This document shows, one piece after another, positions 47,823-59,846 of a stretch of 64,000 bases of DNA (position 1 is its first letter; every line of letters begins with the position of its first letter). The position numbers were made by a program, and so were the translations under genes. The DNA lies in NCBI RefSeq assembly GCF_009730915.1, contig NC_052489.1:5049622-5113621 (forward strand). The letters are read 5' to 3'. The notes beneath the pieces are model-generated. The model was not told where the DNA came from, did not search any database, and saw nothing but the letters and a program-made list of their open reading frames with translations. The stretch is from Dioscorea cayenensis subsp. rotundata (lineage: Eukaryota > Streptophyta > Magnoliopsida > Dioscoreales > Dioscoreaceae).

Positions 47823-50800
47823 ATGGCCTTAGCTCTGTATTATTGTGGCTGCCCATCATCTCTAAAATGGAATTTGCCTATTGTCAAAGCTGTGAATGTT
47901 TCAGAGACAGGCAGTTTGCGGTTGCCAATCCTAGAAAGAGTTGATGAGGAATTGAGGAGAGGGAATGAAAGAGAGGCTTTAGCCCTGGTGAATAATTTGG
48001 TGGGGAAGCCTGGTGGCCTTAGGTGCTTTGGAACAGCAAGACAGGTTGTATTTTCTTCCTCATCATGTTTATCTCATTGATTTTTAGGATTTTGTTGATT
48101 AATGACATGAAATGTTTCTGTATTTGTAAGTTGCTTGTAATGATATTAGAGATTTTCTTAATTATTTCTTTTCTACCAGATTTCATAATATTAGGCTGTT
48201 TATGGAGTTAGTTCTGATGGTTCTGTCCTAAACCCAATGTAATTTTTATCCTTTTTCTTTTGCATGAAAGAAAAACAACTCTCTTTTTTTTCTTATTTGA
48301 TTTCTTTAAACCCAATTTAAATTTAGCAGGCTGCTTTGTGGGCTATAATGGTTATTTGTTGTTTATGAGTTGGAGCTTCTAAATGTTGCTTGGAATCTGT
48401 AGCAGCAGGGTTGAAGGAGATATTGTTGCCTTGCAGTCACATTTTGAGTCTTGTGTTTGGTTAAAATTATAGGATTTTCTAGTGTTTAATTTGTTCTAAA
48501 TGGCTTGTGAGTTCTAGAATTCTCAATCAAATTTGGATTCACCTCCCTGCCAGTTGTGCCTGATTGGATCTTGTTGAAGTCAACCCTTTGCATTTTACAC
48601 TGCTTTATTGTCCTCTTTATGTTGGAATTATACATAATGTTTGTGCATAAAGAACTTCAACCACTTATCTTGACATGCTTTTTGTTGATATCTTACTAAT
48701 TTGGTAATTATTTGGAGGTACTTTCACATGCTCCTTAAGTTTGCCAACTGAAATTGTGGCATGATGGGCTCTAATGAGAAAATCAACAGGATATATATTC
48801 ATACTAATTTTATGCATATCTGTCCAACAATATTGGACTCCATGATATTCATTAATTATACTTGACCTAAATTCAAGTTGGTCTAATGGATATGCATTAT
48901 GTAGGTTTTACTCCCTGGATGTAATTCTTCCACGTGATCTTTTTCTAAGATTTATTGCTTCCTTTAGTTTTTGTTGCTCCTCTTTAAATCTTGCAGTGTG
49001 GTCAAATGATCTTGTTGCATACCAAAAAAAAAAAAAGCAGCTGTACACTGCAAGATCCCTGTTATCTTCATTTTGTCAAGCTCATATTCACCCATTCTAG
49101 TCATCTTTCTTGGAGTCAGTATGTGTTGTATGCTGCATACTCTTCTCTTGTGTTTTCTTGTTCAGGATGTGTCAACATTTGTTTTAGGTTTGTATCATTT
49201 GGCCAATTTCTTAGCTGTTTCTTTTTAACAAAGAAATTTGTGGCCTAGGTACCACAAAGACTCTATAATTTGGATGAACTGAAATTAAATGGAATTGATA
49301 CTTTGTCTCTGTTATCACCTGTGGATGGCACACTGGGAGCAATTGAGAGAACTCTTCAGGTTACAGCATGTTTAGGAGGGCTTTCAGCATGGGTTGTGTT
49401 TGGGTTTTCCCAATTGCAAATATTGTCCTTTTCTTTGGGATTGCTGTTTCTATGGTCCCTGGATTTGGTAAGTGAATTCTTCTAAGCTACTAAATATTAA
49501 TTTATGTTTTTTCTTGAATTTCAATGATGTTAACCTTTTCTTTCATTTGCTGTGATTAGGATCCTCAGAGGTCATGTAAACATGCTCATAAATTTTATAA
49601 AACAAATGGGGTTTTAAACAATTGTCTTTTAATCAGATAGGTATTTCATCTTTATTTTCACCCTGTGGATGTGCTATTAAATTCAGTTTAGACATCTGGT
49701 TTTTTTTTGTGGCATTTGGTATGTGTTTGGGTGGGGATTTATTTGATTTGATTTGATTTTTTTTTTTCTTTTTTTTTGTGATGATTTTGTTTCCTATTCA
49801 GAGGTCGTCTGTATGTTGTGTAACTTACACATGGAATGCACTCCTTAGTTTTAGACTTTTGGTTTTTTTTGTGGCATTTGGTATATGTTTGGGTGGGAAT
49901 TTATTTGATTTTGCTTTTTTTGTGTTGATTTTCTGTGTCCTATTTAGAGGTCGTTTGTATAATGTGTAACTTACACACGGAATGCACTCCTTTGTTTTAG
50001 TCAGATACAACTATTTCAGGTTTGGTTCCAGCAAAAAAATATAATGTGAGCTGCAAAACCATCTGGTTAAATGTCATTGAAATTTACAACGGTTTTAGAA
50101 TTCACTCTATGTTGGGGTGATGATGTCTCAAAAGTCCAGGCTTAGCAGTACTATCATAACTCTTAATCTTTAACATATGAAGTTATTGCTGATACTCTTC
50201 CCAGGTTGAAAATGTGAACTCATCATATATGGCATGCTTTTGTATACTGGAATACATTAGTCGTGTGTTGATATTAAGTGCCTATCTTTTCTTGTTTCTA
50301 TAAATGCAATTTTTGTAAGCTGTCTGCATGGAATTTAAGATTCAATTTATTAGGCATGTATTGATTGTTCCCTGTAAAGCATAATCCTTCATTGTTATCC
50401 TATTCTTATGTTTTTATTTGATTATTAATCCTAATCCAATTGATTTCTCAGTATATTTTGTTGCTACTTTCTTCTTGCTTTTTGAGGTGAAAACTTCTGT
50501 GTCATGATATGATTTCTCATGAAGTTCAACTCCACAGGTATCTTTTAATGGTGGAATGAGTAATTTATTGTTGGATACAATTGCTCATACTGCCAGTGAA
50601 AAATATCATGATAGGGTCATTCAGGTAAGCTGCCTATTCTTTCCTGCCTTTCACTTTTTTCAGTTTAAATATTTGGATATATCTTACTATGTAGCATCTC
50701 CTATAAATTATCTCACTTGCTTTAATTCCTGGAATTCAAGAACTTCCTCGATTGAGTGGCCATAATACTCCTACCAAGGGTTACGATAGTTTTTCCTACA

Positions 50801-51854
50801 TGGGCTGTTGTTTTGCTTTGTTGAGACTGAAGTCCTGTGTATAATCCAAGTGTTTTGTTCATGCATCTATGCCATGATGTTATGATCCCTTTCAGGAACT
50901 GAGTTTCTGAGGATAGGTACCTTTGTGCAGCATGAGGCTGGTCACTTTTTAATTGCCTACTTGCTTGGAGTTCTTCCGAGAGGATTCACACTATCGAGTT
51001 TAGAAGCCCTAAGAAAGGAAGGGTCCCTTAATGTACAAGCAGGGACCTCATTTGTGGATTTTGAATTTCTTGAAGAAGTAAGAGTTTATTGTTAATTTTA
51101 TTTTATTCTAATTATTTTGTCTGCTCTAAAATCCAAAATCTACTTCTTAGACTTAGAGATGCTCATGCTGTGAAATAATCATTGAGATGTTTTCTTTTCT
51201 CAAACCTCATTCATGCTTGTGAGCATTCTGTGCATTCAACTGGAAATTTATGTAGACTTCATATGCAAAGAAAATGCCCCACGGAATACAAAGATTAATA
51301 ACTGTCTTTTTGCATGATGCAGGTTGCTAAGGGAAAAGTCTCTGCAAAGGTGAGAAAACAACCCCTTCTTCCGCAATACTTTTTATTATTTTACAGAAAT
51401 TGTTGTTGCATTGGCTTGCCATGGTCTTGCTCCTAAATTAAATCAAAACAATGGTTGGCAGATGCTGAACAGGTTCTCCTGCATAGCACTTGCTGGTGTG
51501 GCAACTGAGTATCTTCTCTTTGGTTACGCCGAGGGAGGACTTGCTGACATTGATAAGGTTTGAATTGAAATATCCCAGAAACAAACTTGTGATTTCTTTC
51601 TTACTTTACTTGAGCAGCCATTGATCCCTCAGCATATGAAACAGTTGGATAACTTACTGAAGAGCCTGGGATTCACCCAGAAGAAAGCTGATTCTCAGGT
51701 AAGATGGGCAGTCTTGAACACCATTTTAATTCTGCGTCGTCATGAACGGGCTAGATCAAAGCTAGCAGAAGCAATGTCTTCAGGGAAATCGGTCGGTTTT
51801 TGCATCGACATTATAGAAACTTCTATTGTTAGTTCTGAATCTTCTGATATTTAG
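47823..51854 (+). CDS. Plastid-type M41-peptidase-like membrane protein (At5g27290-like)
   Basis: Seven exons (47823-48044, 49249-49467, 50538-50624, 50931-51077, 51323-51349, 51462-51557, 51645-51854) join in frame, all in phase 0, to 335 codons plus stop. Exon 2 has a hydrophobic stretch (about residues 112-146, with GLSAWVVFGFSQLQIL) likely to form membrane helices. Exon 4 begins with HEAGH (177-181), the zinc-binding motif of FtsH-type M41 peptidases. Exon 6 has the conserved TEYLLFGYAEGGLADIDK. There is no AAA domain, so it belongs to the FtsH-like proteins without ATPase, near Arabidopsis At5g27290 and VIR3-type plastid proteins. The N-terminus could be a plastid transit peptide. The ATG is the first after an in-frame TAG at 47787. 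Proteolytic activity is inferred from HEAGH only. Confidence 0.88.
49700..50001. repeat. Tandem duplication in intron 2 of the M41-like gene
   Basis: GTGGCATTTGGTATGTGTTT at 49709 recurs at 49871. Both copies run through GGTGGGRATTTATTTGATTT, CAGAGGTCGT or TAGAGGTCGT, and TAACTTACAC to AATGCACTCC (49836 and 49981). The unit is about 150 bp and occurs twice. Confidence 0.85.
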
Positions 51855-52566
51855 CTCTTGAAAAAAAAAAAACCTGATGATAAAACTTTTTGAGAAAATC
51901 TAAATTGTTCTGTGGTTTTTGATAGAATCACTTCAATGTTTTTGGCACTCGTTAGTATTCTCATTGAGCTTATCAAACAATTTTGGTAGTAAATAATGAG
52001 GGTTTTACACTTGTATGCCTGTGATTTTTTATTTTTATTTTTATTTTTTTATTTTTTTTGTATATCATTTTACTCACTGCGTATGTTAACTGAAAATATT
52101 TAAAATTAATACTATATGTATACACAAATTGTATTGGTTTATTGTATGATATAGAATGCATTTACCATAATTAACTTTTCGTATACACACACACACGTGC
52201 TATATGAAAGTATTTGTTTTGCCTCCTTTTCTTCGTCCTCTGATTATTATTTGTGAAACTTATTCCATAGGATTAATATACACAAAATGGTTATTTAGCA
52301 GTTCATTCTGTTATTTATTTAATTAACTTTCTTTTTTAGCATTTGATCGGTCCTGGAGAGATGAACATGAGAAACAAAAATATAATTTTGAGATTATATG
52401 CATAATTTAAAATTTATTTTAAAAGAAAAAACCACTATAGATTTTGGAAATGGGACATTGAAATGAGTTGGTGAAGTAATGATGATCATGTGCTAGTGCA
52501 ATTATTAACAGGTTGTGCATATTCCAATTTTTTTTATTTTTATTTTTTAAATTGTTAGTGCACATC
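51855..52566. other. AT-rich spacer downstream of the M41-like gene
   Basis: Presumed 3' UTR, then A/T-rich sequence with no gene. Confidence 0.5.
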
Positions 52567-53104
52567 TAGGGGTGAGCATTATTTGGAAACACAGAATACC
52601 AAACCCTAATCAAGCCGAATAGACAGTTTGGTTTGGTTATCAAATTTTTTCTGGTTTAGTTTGGTAACAATTCTATTGATAATTTGGTATTTGGTTTCGG
52701 TTCAGTTTTTTTTTTTAAAAAAAATTCGGTTTAACTGAAATCTAACCGAATTATGTTATATAAATAAAACAAAAATTATATGTAGGCAAGGCTTTTGTAT
52801 AAGTTGTGTATGATTAATTTATAAGCCCATTACTTAAAAAGTTATAATATACTTAAAATGATAGAATGACATATTAAAAAAATTATGAATTAATAGTTAA
52901 ATTAATTACTCTAGAAATCATTTAAAAATTTTTTTTTTTTATATAATTTTGGTTTCGGCTAATAACCAAACCGAATCAAAAAATTTCGGTTTGGTTAATT
53001 TTGATTTTTTACTTTTATTTGGTTCGGTTCGGTTTTTATTTTTGAATATATTTTGGTTCAATTAACTGATAATTCGGTAACTGAACTAGCCGATGCTCTC
53101 ACCT
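52567..53104. mobile_element. MITE-like element with TAGGGGTGAGCAT / ATGCTCTCACCTA ends
   Basis: The two ends are inverted with one or two mismatches. The interior repeats TTCGGTTTGGTT and its complement AACCAAACCGAA in both orientations, so the single strand could fold along much of its length. No coding capacity. Confidence 0.65.
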
Positions 53105-53109
53105 ACTAA

Positions 53110-53498
53110 GGGGGTGTTCATTTCAGAGAAAGTGGGGGAAGTGAGGGGAAGTGGTCTGACTTCCTCCACTTCTGGTGTTCATTTGTGCTGAAGTGGGGGA
53201 AGTGACACTTCCCCCACTTCCGACTGAAGTGGATTTTGAACTAAGCCCACTTCAGTATTTTTTTTACTGAAGTTGGGGGAAGTGAGTCAATATATAAAAA
53301 CTAACTTATTTTCACTTCTAAAGTTTTTTTTGAACTCATAGAACTTCATCCAACACCTAAGTTCCTTCGATTCTATTCTCACTTTCTAACAAATGAACAC
53401 AGAAGTCCTGGAAGTGATATCACTTTCCCCCACTTCAGGGAAGTGATACTTCCCTCACTTCCTGACTTCCCCTCACTTACAGTGAAATGAACGCCCCC
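53110..53498. mobile_element. Tourist-type (PIF/Harbinger) MITE
   Basis: 389 bp with terminal inverted repeats GGGGGTGTTCATTTCA / TGAAATGAACGCCCCC, flanked by the 3-bp duplication TAA (53107-53109 and 53499-53501), the classic Harbinger target. AAGTGGGGGAAGTGA words recur in both orientations within. No transposase. Confidence 0.85.
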
Positions 53499-53501
53499 TA
53501 A

Positions 53502-53831
53502 CATCCAATGAACTAAATTTTTTATTTTAAAAAAACTAGAGAATCCGAGATATTTAAAACATCTTTGTAACAAGAAATTGTTTTATCTTTTTTCCCCCGG
53601 ACAGAGAATTGAGAGATTGATTGATCTGTTTTTCCTACCAGACACAGAATTGAAAGTTTGACGTTTTTTCACAACTTAATAATTGAGGGTTTATAAATTT
53701 ATTTATATTTATGAAAATAAAACAATAATTTATATATTTGAGTAAAAAATATATATATTTTTTATTTATATAGGATCTGAATTATGTAATAGCCAAGCAC
53801 CAATCCATGTTGTTGCATTGTAACTCAAAAT
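53502..53831. other. AT-rich spacer
   Basis: Nothing recognised between the Tourist MITE and the Tork-like element. Confidence 0.5.
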
Positions 53832-54297
53832 TGTTATAAAATAGTATGGCCGAATATAATAGTATTATAGCAACATAAATAGAAATAATGCTGAAAATTA
53901 AATGATACAAAGATATTATATGAAAAACTTCCAAAATAAATTAGGGTAAAAACCAAAGGCAAGGTAGAAGAATTTTATTATAGTGAAGAATAGAAGTTAT
54001 AAGCTTTTTATTAACAAGAAGAATAACAACTTATTCTCTCCTCTAATATGTAATAGAAGCAATACAAACCCTCTAAATTTATTTTTTTCACTATTTTCTC
54101 CCACTCTCTCTCACCTTCACTCTTCTTCAGTTGTATTGGTACACTGAGAGATGCATTTTGCATTTCTATTTATAGGAGAAAGAGGGAGAGATTGAGGAGT
54201 TTAAGATCTAGATTAACTCATCCCCACCAACCAAAGGTAGGTGCAACCATTGTTGAAAAATAAATCTTCATATGGGCAGCTGCAGAATATTTTAACA
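53832..54297 (-). repeat. 3' LTR of the Tork-like element
   Basis: 466 bp; matches 58364-58668 from its + side start to ACACTGA, with scattered differences. Confidence 0.9.
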
Positions 54298-54399
54298 TTT
54301 CTCCCACTTGAAGATTTGATTGGAAAACTAATAAGATCTTTACTCTATTTTCTCTACCTTGCCATTCGATGTTGCTTATGTCTTTGCTTGGCCACATGA

Positions 54400-57300
54400 G
54401 GATTGAAAACATATAAATTTGTCGGTGTTGATTGCTTTTGTCAGAAAATCTGCTAAGTTGTTCTTTGTATGAATTTTCTACATATCTACTATTCTTTCTT
54501 CCACTTTCTCTCGAACAAAGTAGTACTGAACTCTAATATGTTTTGTCTTTGAATGAAATGATGAATTCCTTGCAAGATGCAATGTACTCTGGTTATCACA
54601 ATATAGATTAATGTTCTTTTGTTTGTACCCCAGTTCTTCTAACACCATCTTCAACCACACTGCTTCTTTGTTAACTTTACGTAGTTGCCAAATACTCTTC
54701 TTCTATCTTTGAAGTAGCCACGACTGACTGCAGTTTTGAAACCCAGCTCATAGCTCCTTCTGTTAATGTGAACACATATCCAGTAGTGGATTTGCTTTTA
54801 TCAAGATCACCTGCATAATCAACATCAACATATCCACTGACAATAAAGCCTGATCCCCGATAACATAATGCAACATCTGAGCTTCCCTCTACATATCTAA
54901 GAATCCTCTTAACAACACTCCAATCCTCTCGACCAGGATTCGCCATGTACCGACTTGCTATTCCCACTGCTGATGCATACAGTAATCGAGACATCTCCAT
55001 CCTCTCTTCTTCACTGCTAGGACACATACTTGAAGATAATTTGAAATTAACAGGAAGTGGGGTAGAAATTGGCTTACAGTCTTCCATGTTGAAGTGTCGC
55101 AAGATCTTTTTCAGATGAGTCCTCTGAGAGAGCCAAATCTTCCTATTATTTCTGTCTCAGTGAATTTGTATCCCTAATACCTTGTTTGCCGGTCCCAAGT
55201 CTTTCATTTCAAATTCCTTAGCCAATTATGCCTTCAACTCCTTGATACGATCTTTGTTGGGGCCTGCTACCAACATGTCGTCAACATACAGCAACAAGAA
55301 GACAAAATCTTTTTCTTTAAACCTCTTGACATATGTACAAGAGTCTGTATTGAATCTGTTGTTTCTAAGGCTCATGATAAAGGAATCAAATCTCTTGTAC
55401 CAACATCTTGGCGCCTCCTTTAGACCGTACAGAGATTTGTTTAACCTGCAAACCAAGTTCTCTTTACCTTTTTCTTCAAATTCTTCTGGTTAGAGCATAT
55501 AGATTTTTTCTTCTAGATCTCCATGAAGAAATGCAGTTTTGACATCTAACTGCTCAAGCTGAAAGTCGAATGTAGCACACATTGTCATGATAACTCAGAC
55601 TGTTGTGAGTCGAACAATAGGTTTAAATATTTCATTGAAATCAATTCCTTCCTTCTGAGCATATCCTTTCACCACCAATCTAGCATAATAACGATCTACT
55701 TGATCATCACTATTGCGCTTGATCTTATAAACTCATTTGTTACCAATAGGCTTTCGCCCTTGTGGTAGTGACACTAGTTTCCATGTTCTATTTTTATGAA
55801 GTGCTTCAATTTCTTCTTGCATTGCTACCATCCACTGAGATGCATTTGAATTGTTTAGTGCTTCTTGAAGAGTTTATGGTTCTCCATCCTCAGTTAGAAG
55901 ACAATATGCAATCTTACCCTCTATAATCTAGTAAGAATGCCAACTTGGTGTTTTTCTTGTACGAGTTGATCGCCGAACTTCTGGATCTTGAGATTCAGCT
56001 GGTTCTTTTACCTCGTGCTCTAGTGTAGCTTCAAATTCTTTTTCTACTTGTACTATTATAGTCTCTGTGCTTTCTTTTGAAGTGCTTTCACCATCCACTT
56101 GTTCTTGTTCTTTGTCTTCTATGAAGACAACATCTCTGCCGATTACAACCTTGTGGGTAGTGAGATTCCACAGGTGGTACCCGTTAACATCATCAGCATA
56201 TCCTAAGAACATACATTTTATGGATTTTGGATATAGCTTTGTAGTTTCTTGGATATTATATATTACATACACATGACTTCCAAATATAAGAAGGTTTGAA
56301 TATAGTCAACTGGCTTACCAGTCCACATCTCCATTGGTGTCTTCAACTCAATTGCAGTTGATGGAGCCCGATTCACCACATAACAGGCGATGATGATTGC
56401 TTCTGCCCAGAACTTCTTGTCTAAGCTTGCAGCTCCCATCATAGCTCTTGTTCTTTCCAATAGAGTCCTGTTCATCCGCTTTGCAACTCCATTTTGTTAA
56501 GGAATGTATACTGTAGTGAATTGTCTTTTGATGCCTTCCTGCTTGCACAATTCACCAAATTATTTGCCAATGTATTCTCCTCCATTATCTATTCTCAAGC
56601 ACTTGATCTTTTCCCCATATTCAAGTTCCACCTGCGCTTTGTAAAATTTGAAGACTTGAAACATATCAGCCTTCCTCTTGATAGGGTATACCCAACATCT
56701 CCTGGAATAGTCATCAATAAAATGATACAAAGTAATTTACCTCCCCCCCAAGGGATGTAACTGGTGCTTGCCACACATCATAGTGAAGCAATTCTAGAAT
56801 TTCTTTATCTGTAGATTAGATGTGTCGAACTTCAGTCGGTGTTGTTTGCTCACAATACAATGTTCACAAAATGGTAGTGTTACCTTTGTGAGACCTTGAA
56901 GTAGATATCCTTCTGCAAGAATCTTCATTCCTTATTCTAACATTTGTCTAAGATTCATGTGACATGTCATTGTGCATCTTTTACTTGGACTACTTGTGGT
57001 AACTGAAGCTTCTCCTACTTGCAAAGTTTCTCCCTTCAGTATGTATAAATTTGCAGCTATTTTATCTTCCTTCATACATACAGCTATTTTGTTCTGGACT
57101 TCGATTTTGTAACCAAGATTATCAACGTGTCCAATAGGCAACAAGTTCTTAGTCAGTCCCTCCACATGTTGGACTTCTTGACTAGTCTGATTTGTTCAGT
57201 CATACATATTTAGTTTGATGGTGCCAATACCAACGATCTTTAAAGCTTGATTGTTGCAGTTGTGTAAAGAACCTCCAGAGATAGGTTCAAAGTGATAGAA

Positions 57301-58198
57301 CCACTCTTTTCTGGAAGTCATATGAAAGATTGCCGCTGAGTGTAGAAGCTAAATATCAGCAAACCTTTTCCCTGTGTTTGTTGTTACTTCACATACCATG
57401 GCAATTCCATCATCTGAGATGCTTCCAACATTTCCTTGATTGTTGGAATCTTTTTTATTTGGATTCCAGTAATTTTTCTTCAAGTGACCTTTCTTGCCAC
57501 AGTGGTAGCACTTGAAATTCTTCTTACTGCTTGACTTTGATGTACAATGATTGTAGCTCCCACTTGGACCACATTCCATTGACCTTCCTCTTGTCACCAT
57601 TAAGCCCTTCAATTATTGCGAACTTGCTGACCGGTCTTCCTTGTTCTTGCGTCGACTTTTTCCCTCCAGAACAACAATTGTAATGTTGTTGAATACTAGA
57701 ATGTCTGTGGAGACATTATTTGTTAAGTTGATGACGAGTTGATCATATGAATCTGGTAGATTTTGGAGTGGCATTTCCGCACGTTCACTTGACTCTATTG
57801 TATGCCCCAATGATGTTAGTTGGGAAAATAAAATGTTCATTGTGTTCATGTGTTCTGTCACTGAAGTAGATTCTACCAAACACAAGTTATAGAGCCTTCT
57901 CCTAAGGAAAATCTTGTTGTAGTGTGACTTGGCCTCATACAGCTTTGTGAGGTGATCTCAAATCTTCTTCGCCATCTTCTTCTCTGCTATGCTTGATAGA
58001 ACTTCATCAGCAAGTGTGAGATGAAAATTTGCAACGACATTTCCGCCGATTTCATTCCACTTGTCATTTTTAACCTCAACTGGTTTTTCAGTGATAGCCG
58101 CTAAGCAGTTATCCTTCCTCAGGATAGCCATCATCTTCAGCTTCCACAGTGAGAAGTTAACTCCCGTTGAACTTTTCAATATCATACTTTGCTGCCAT
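54400..58198 (-). pseudogene. Tork-like gag-pol remnant
   Basis: gag opens at ATG 58198 (MAAKYDIEKFNGS) and is frameshifted within 40 bases; it continues at 57958-58185 (FSLWKLKMMAILRKDNCLAA) and 57613-57885 (SLPDSYDQLVINLTN-like). 57349-57612 has the zinc knuckle CYHCGKKGHLKKNY, in which the final Cys is Tyr. 56932-57165 is the GAG-pre-integrase region. 56263-56475 is integrase (NRTLLERTRAMM). 55928-56272 is the integrase tail and linker. 55226-55456 is reverse transcriptase (SLYGLKEAPRCWYKRF, YVDDML). 54478-55102 is RNase H-like (KSTTGYVFTL, YCDNQSTLHLARN). Stops separate the parts. Confidence 0.88.
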
Positions 58199-58345
58199 TG
58201 CTTCTAACACAAGTTGCTCCAAAGGGCTGTAATTAGTTCCGTCAAAACGGTGAATAATAATCTAACTTATTTTCTGATGTGGAGGATCCACTATTAGTGG
58301 CAACCACAGAGTATACGATAAGTAGATATATATATACACCCTAAA

Positions 58346-58361
58346 CCTGTCTCTAATACCA
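58346..58361 (-). other. Primer-binding site of the Tork-like element
   Basis: On -, TGGTATTAGAGACAGG two bases after the LTR end resembles the initiator-tRNA complement TGGTATCAGAGCCAGG. Confidence 0.75.
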
Positions 58362-58363
58362 CT

Positions 58364-58668
58364 TGTTATAAAATAGTATGACCGAATATAACAGTACTGT
58401 AGCAAAATAAATAGAAATAATGCTGAAAATTAAATGGCACAGAGATATTACGTGAAAAACCACCAAAATAAATCAAGGTAAAACCACAGGCAAGGTAGAA
58501 GAATTATACTATAGTGAAGAATAAGAGTTACAAGCTTTCTATTAACAAAGAGAACATAAACTTATTTTCTACTGTAATAGAAGCAACAAAAACCCTCTAA
58601 TTTTTTTCACTATTTCCTCCCACTTTCTCTCTCAACATTACTCTTCTTTAGCTATATTGGTACACTGA
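58364..58668 (-). repeat. Truncated 5' LTR of the Tork-like element
   Basis: 305 bp; identical in order to 53832-54147 of the other LTR, then breaks off at TACACTGA and continues into unrelated sequence (TGGTCTGTTTGGATAGCCC). The lost part would include the start (U3) of the LTR on -. Confidence 0.88.
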
Positions 58669-58934
58669 TGGTCTGTTTGGATAGCCCAAAATTATAGCAT
58701 AATCTGTATAATATGTCATAATTTAATATTTTCTGAGAAATATGGTATATCAGTTGTTTGGGTACTTATTTTAGAGTATAAAATTATGGTTTTAAAAAAA
58801 ATATTCCACTAAGAGTGGAATATTTTTTCATTGTAAAAAAGCTCTCCTTTTTTATCTAGCCACAGGCAATCGGTCCACCAGCGGTCCAGTCGACCTCCGG
58901 TGGTCTACTGGAGGTCTAGCCGACCTCTTGCAAT
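58669..58934. other. Fragment of an unidentified DNA transposon plus GC-rich repeats
   Basis: TGGTCTGTTTGGATAGCCC followed by AT-rich sequence resembles a transposon terminus that may have truncated the adjacent LTR. From about 58855, short repeats of a CGGTCCA-GTCGACCTCCGGTGG type lead into the hAT-type MITE insertion and resume after it at 59847. Confidence 0.45.
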
Positions 58935-59838
58935 CAACGTTGTCAGACCCGGACCGGCCTGGCAGGTTCAACCGGAAAAACCGGAAATCAGACATATGCC
59001 CGGCCCGAGTATACCCCATTGAATCGGGTATTAAAAATCCCGTCGTTAACCCGGTGACCCGGGCGGATCAACCGGGAACCGGTTGACCTGCCCGGGTCAA
59101 TCTAGTCATAATATTTAAATTTTTTTTACAATATTTAATAATTTATTATTATTTTTTCATTATAAACCACAGAATCATGTATATTTATTAATATTAATTT
59201 ATAATTTATAATCAATAAATAGAATCACAATATATATATATATATGTCATAAACATACCAACAAAAATTAACATTTAAAAATAAAATCTATTAATGTGTT
59301 ATGTAAATACTTTGTAAAAATTTAATTTATTAAGAAAATAAAACAATAAATGAGTGTAATTTTATGATAAAAATATAAAAATAAAGTATTCTAATTAAAT
59401 AAAAAAATATAAGAAAATTTAAAACAAAATAAAAACTCAATTGAGATATAAGAATTAGTGAATTAAATTTTTTTTTATCTATTTTAACAAAATTAACCAA
59501 TAAACAAATAAATAAATAAATGTCCCTGAGAGAAGTTTGATAATTATATATTAATATATTAAATTTATAAATATTTAAAAAATGTAAAAATAAATGACAT
59601 AATTAGAAAATACTATTATATATAAGGTCATTTATCAATTTAAATATCAAATTTGAGTAGTTTTTAATATTATAATTATGGGTTTAGTATTATATTTGCT
59701 CATTATTAATTATCATAATATTTTTTTTATATTTTATTATTCACCCCGGTTCAACCCCGGTTCGACACGGTCAAACCCATTGACCCCTGACCCCTAGGCT
59801 TAGCCGGGTCATTGCCCGGGTCGGGTCTGAGAACCTTG
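58935..59838. mobile_element. hAT-type MITE with 8-bp target duplication
   Basis: 904 bp. The ends CAACGTTGTCAGACCCGGAC and CAAGGTTCTCAGACCCGACC (right end on the complement) are near-perfect inverted repeats. CTTGCAAT flanks both sides (58927-58934 and 59839-59846), the 8-bp duplication typical of hAT elements. GC-rich ends (ACCCGGG, AACCGGTT words) enclose an AT-rich non-coding core. Confidence 0.88.
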
Positions 59839-59846
59839 CTTGCAAT

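Larger units (their letters stand above)
53832..58668 (-). mobile_element. Tork/Tnt1-like Copia retrotransposon, decayed
   Basis: The left LTR (53832-54297) is complete, TGTTATAAAATAG to TTTTAACA. The right LTR (58364-58668) lacks the last 150 bp. Genes read on -. The 5' LTR is followed on - by TGGTATTAGAGACAGG (58346-58361), a primer-binding site for initiator Met tRNA with two mismatches. The tract AAGTGGGAGAAA precedes the 3' LTR. Because the right end is truncated, no target duplication can be tested. Confidence 0.9.
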
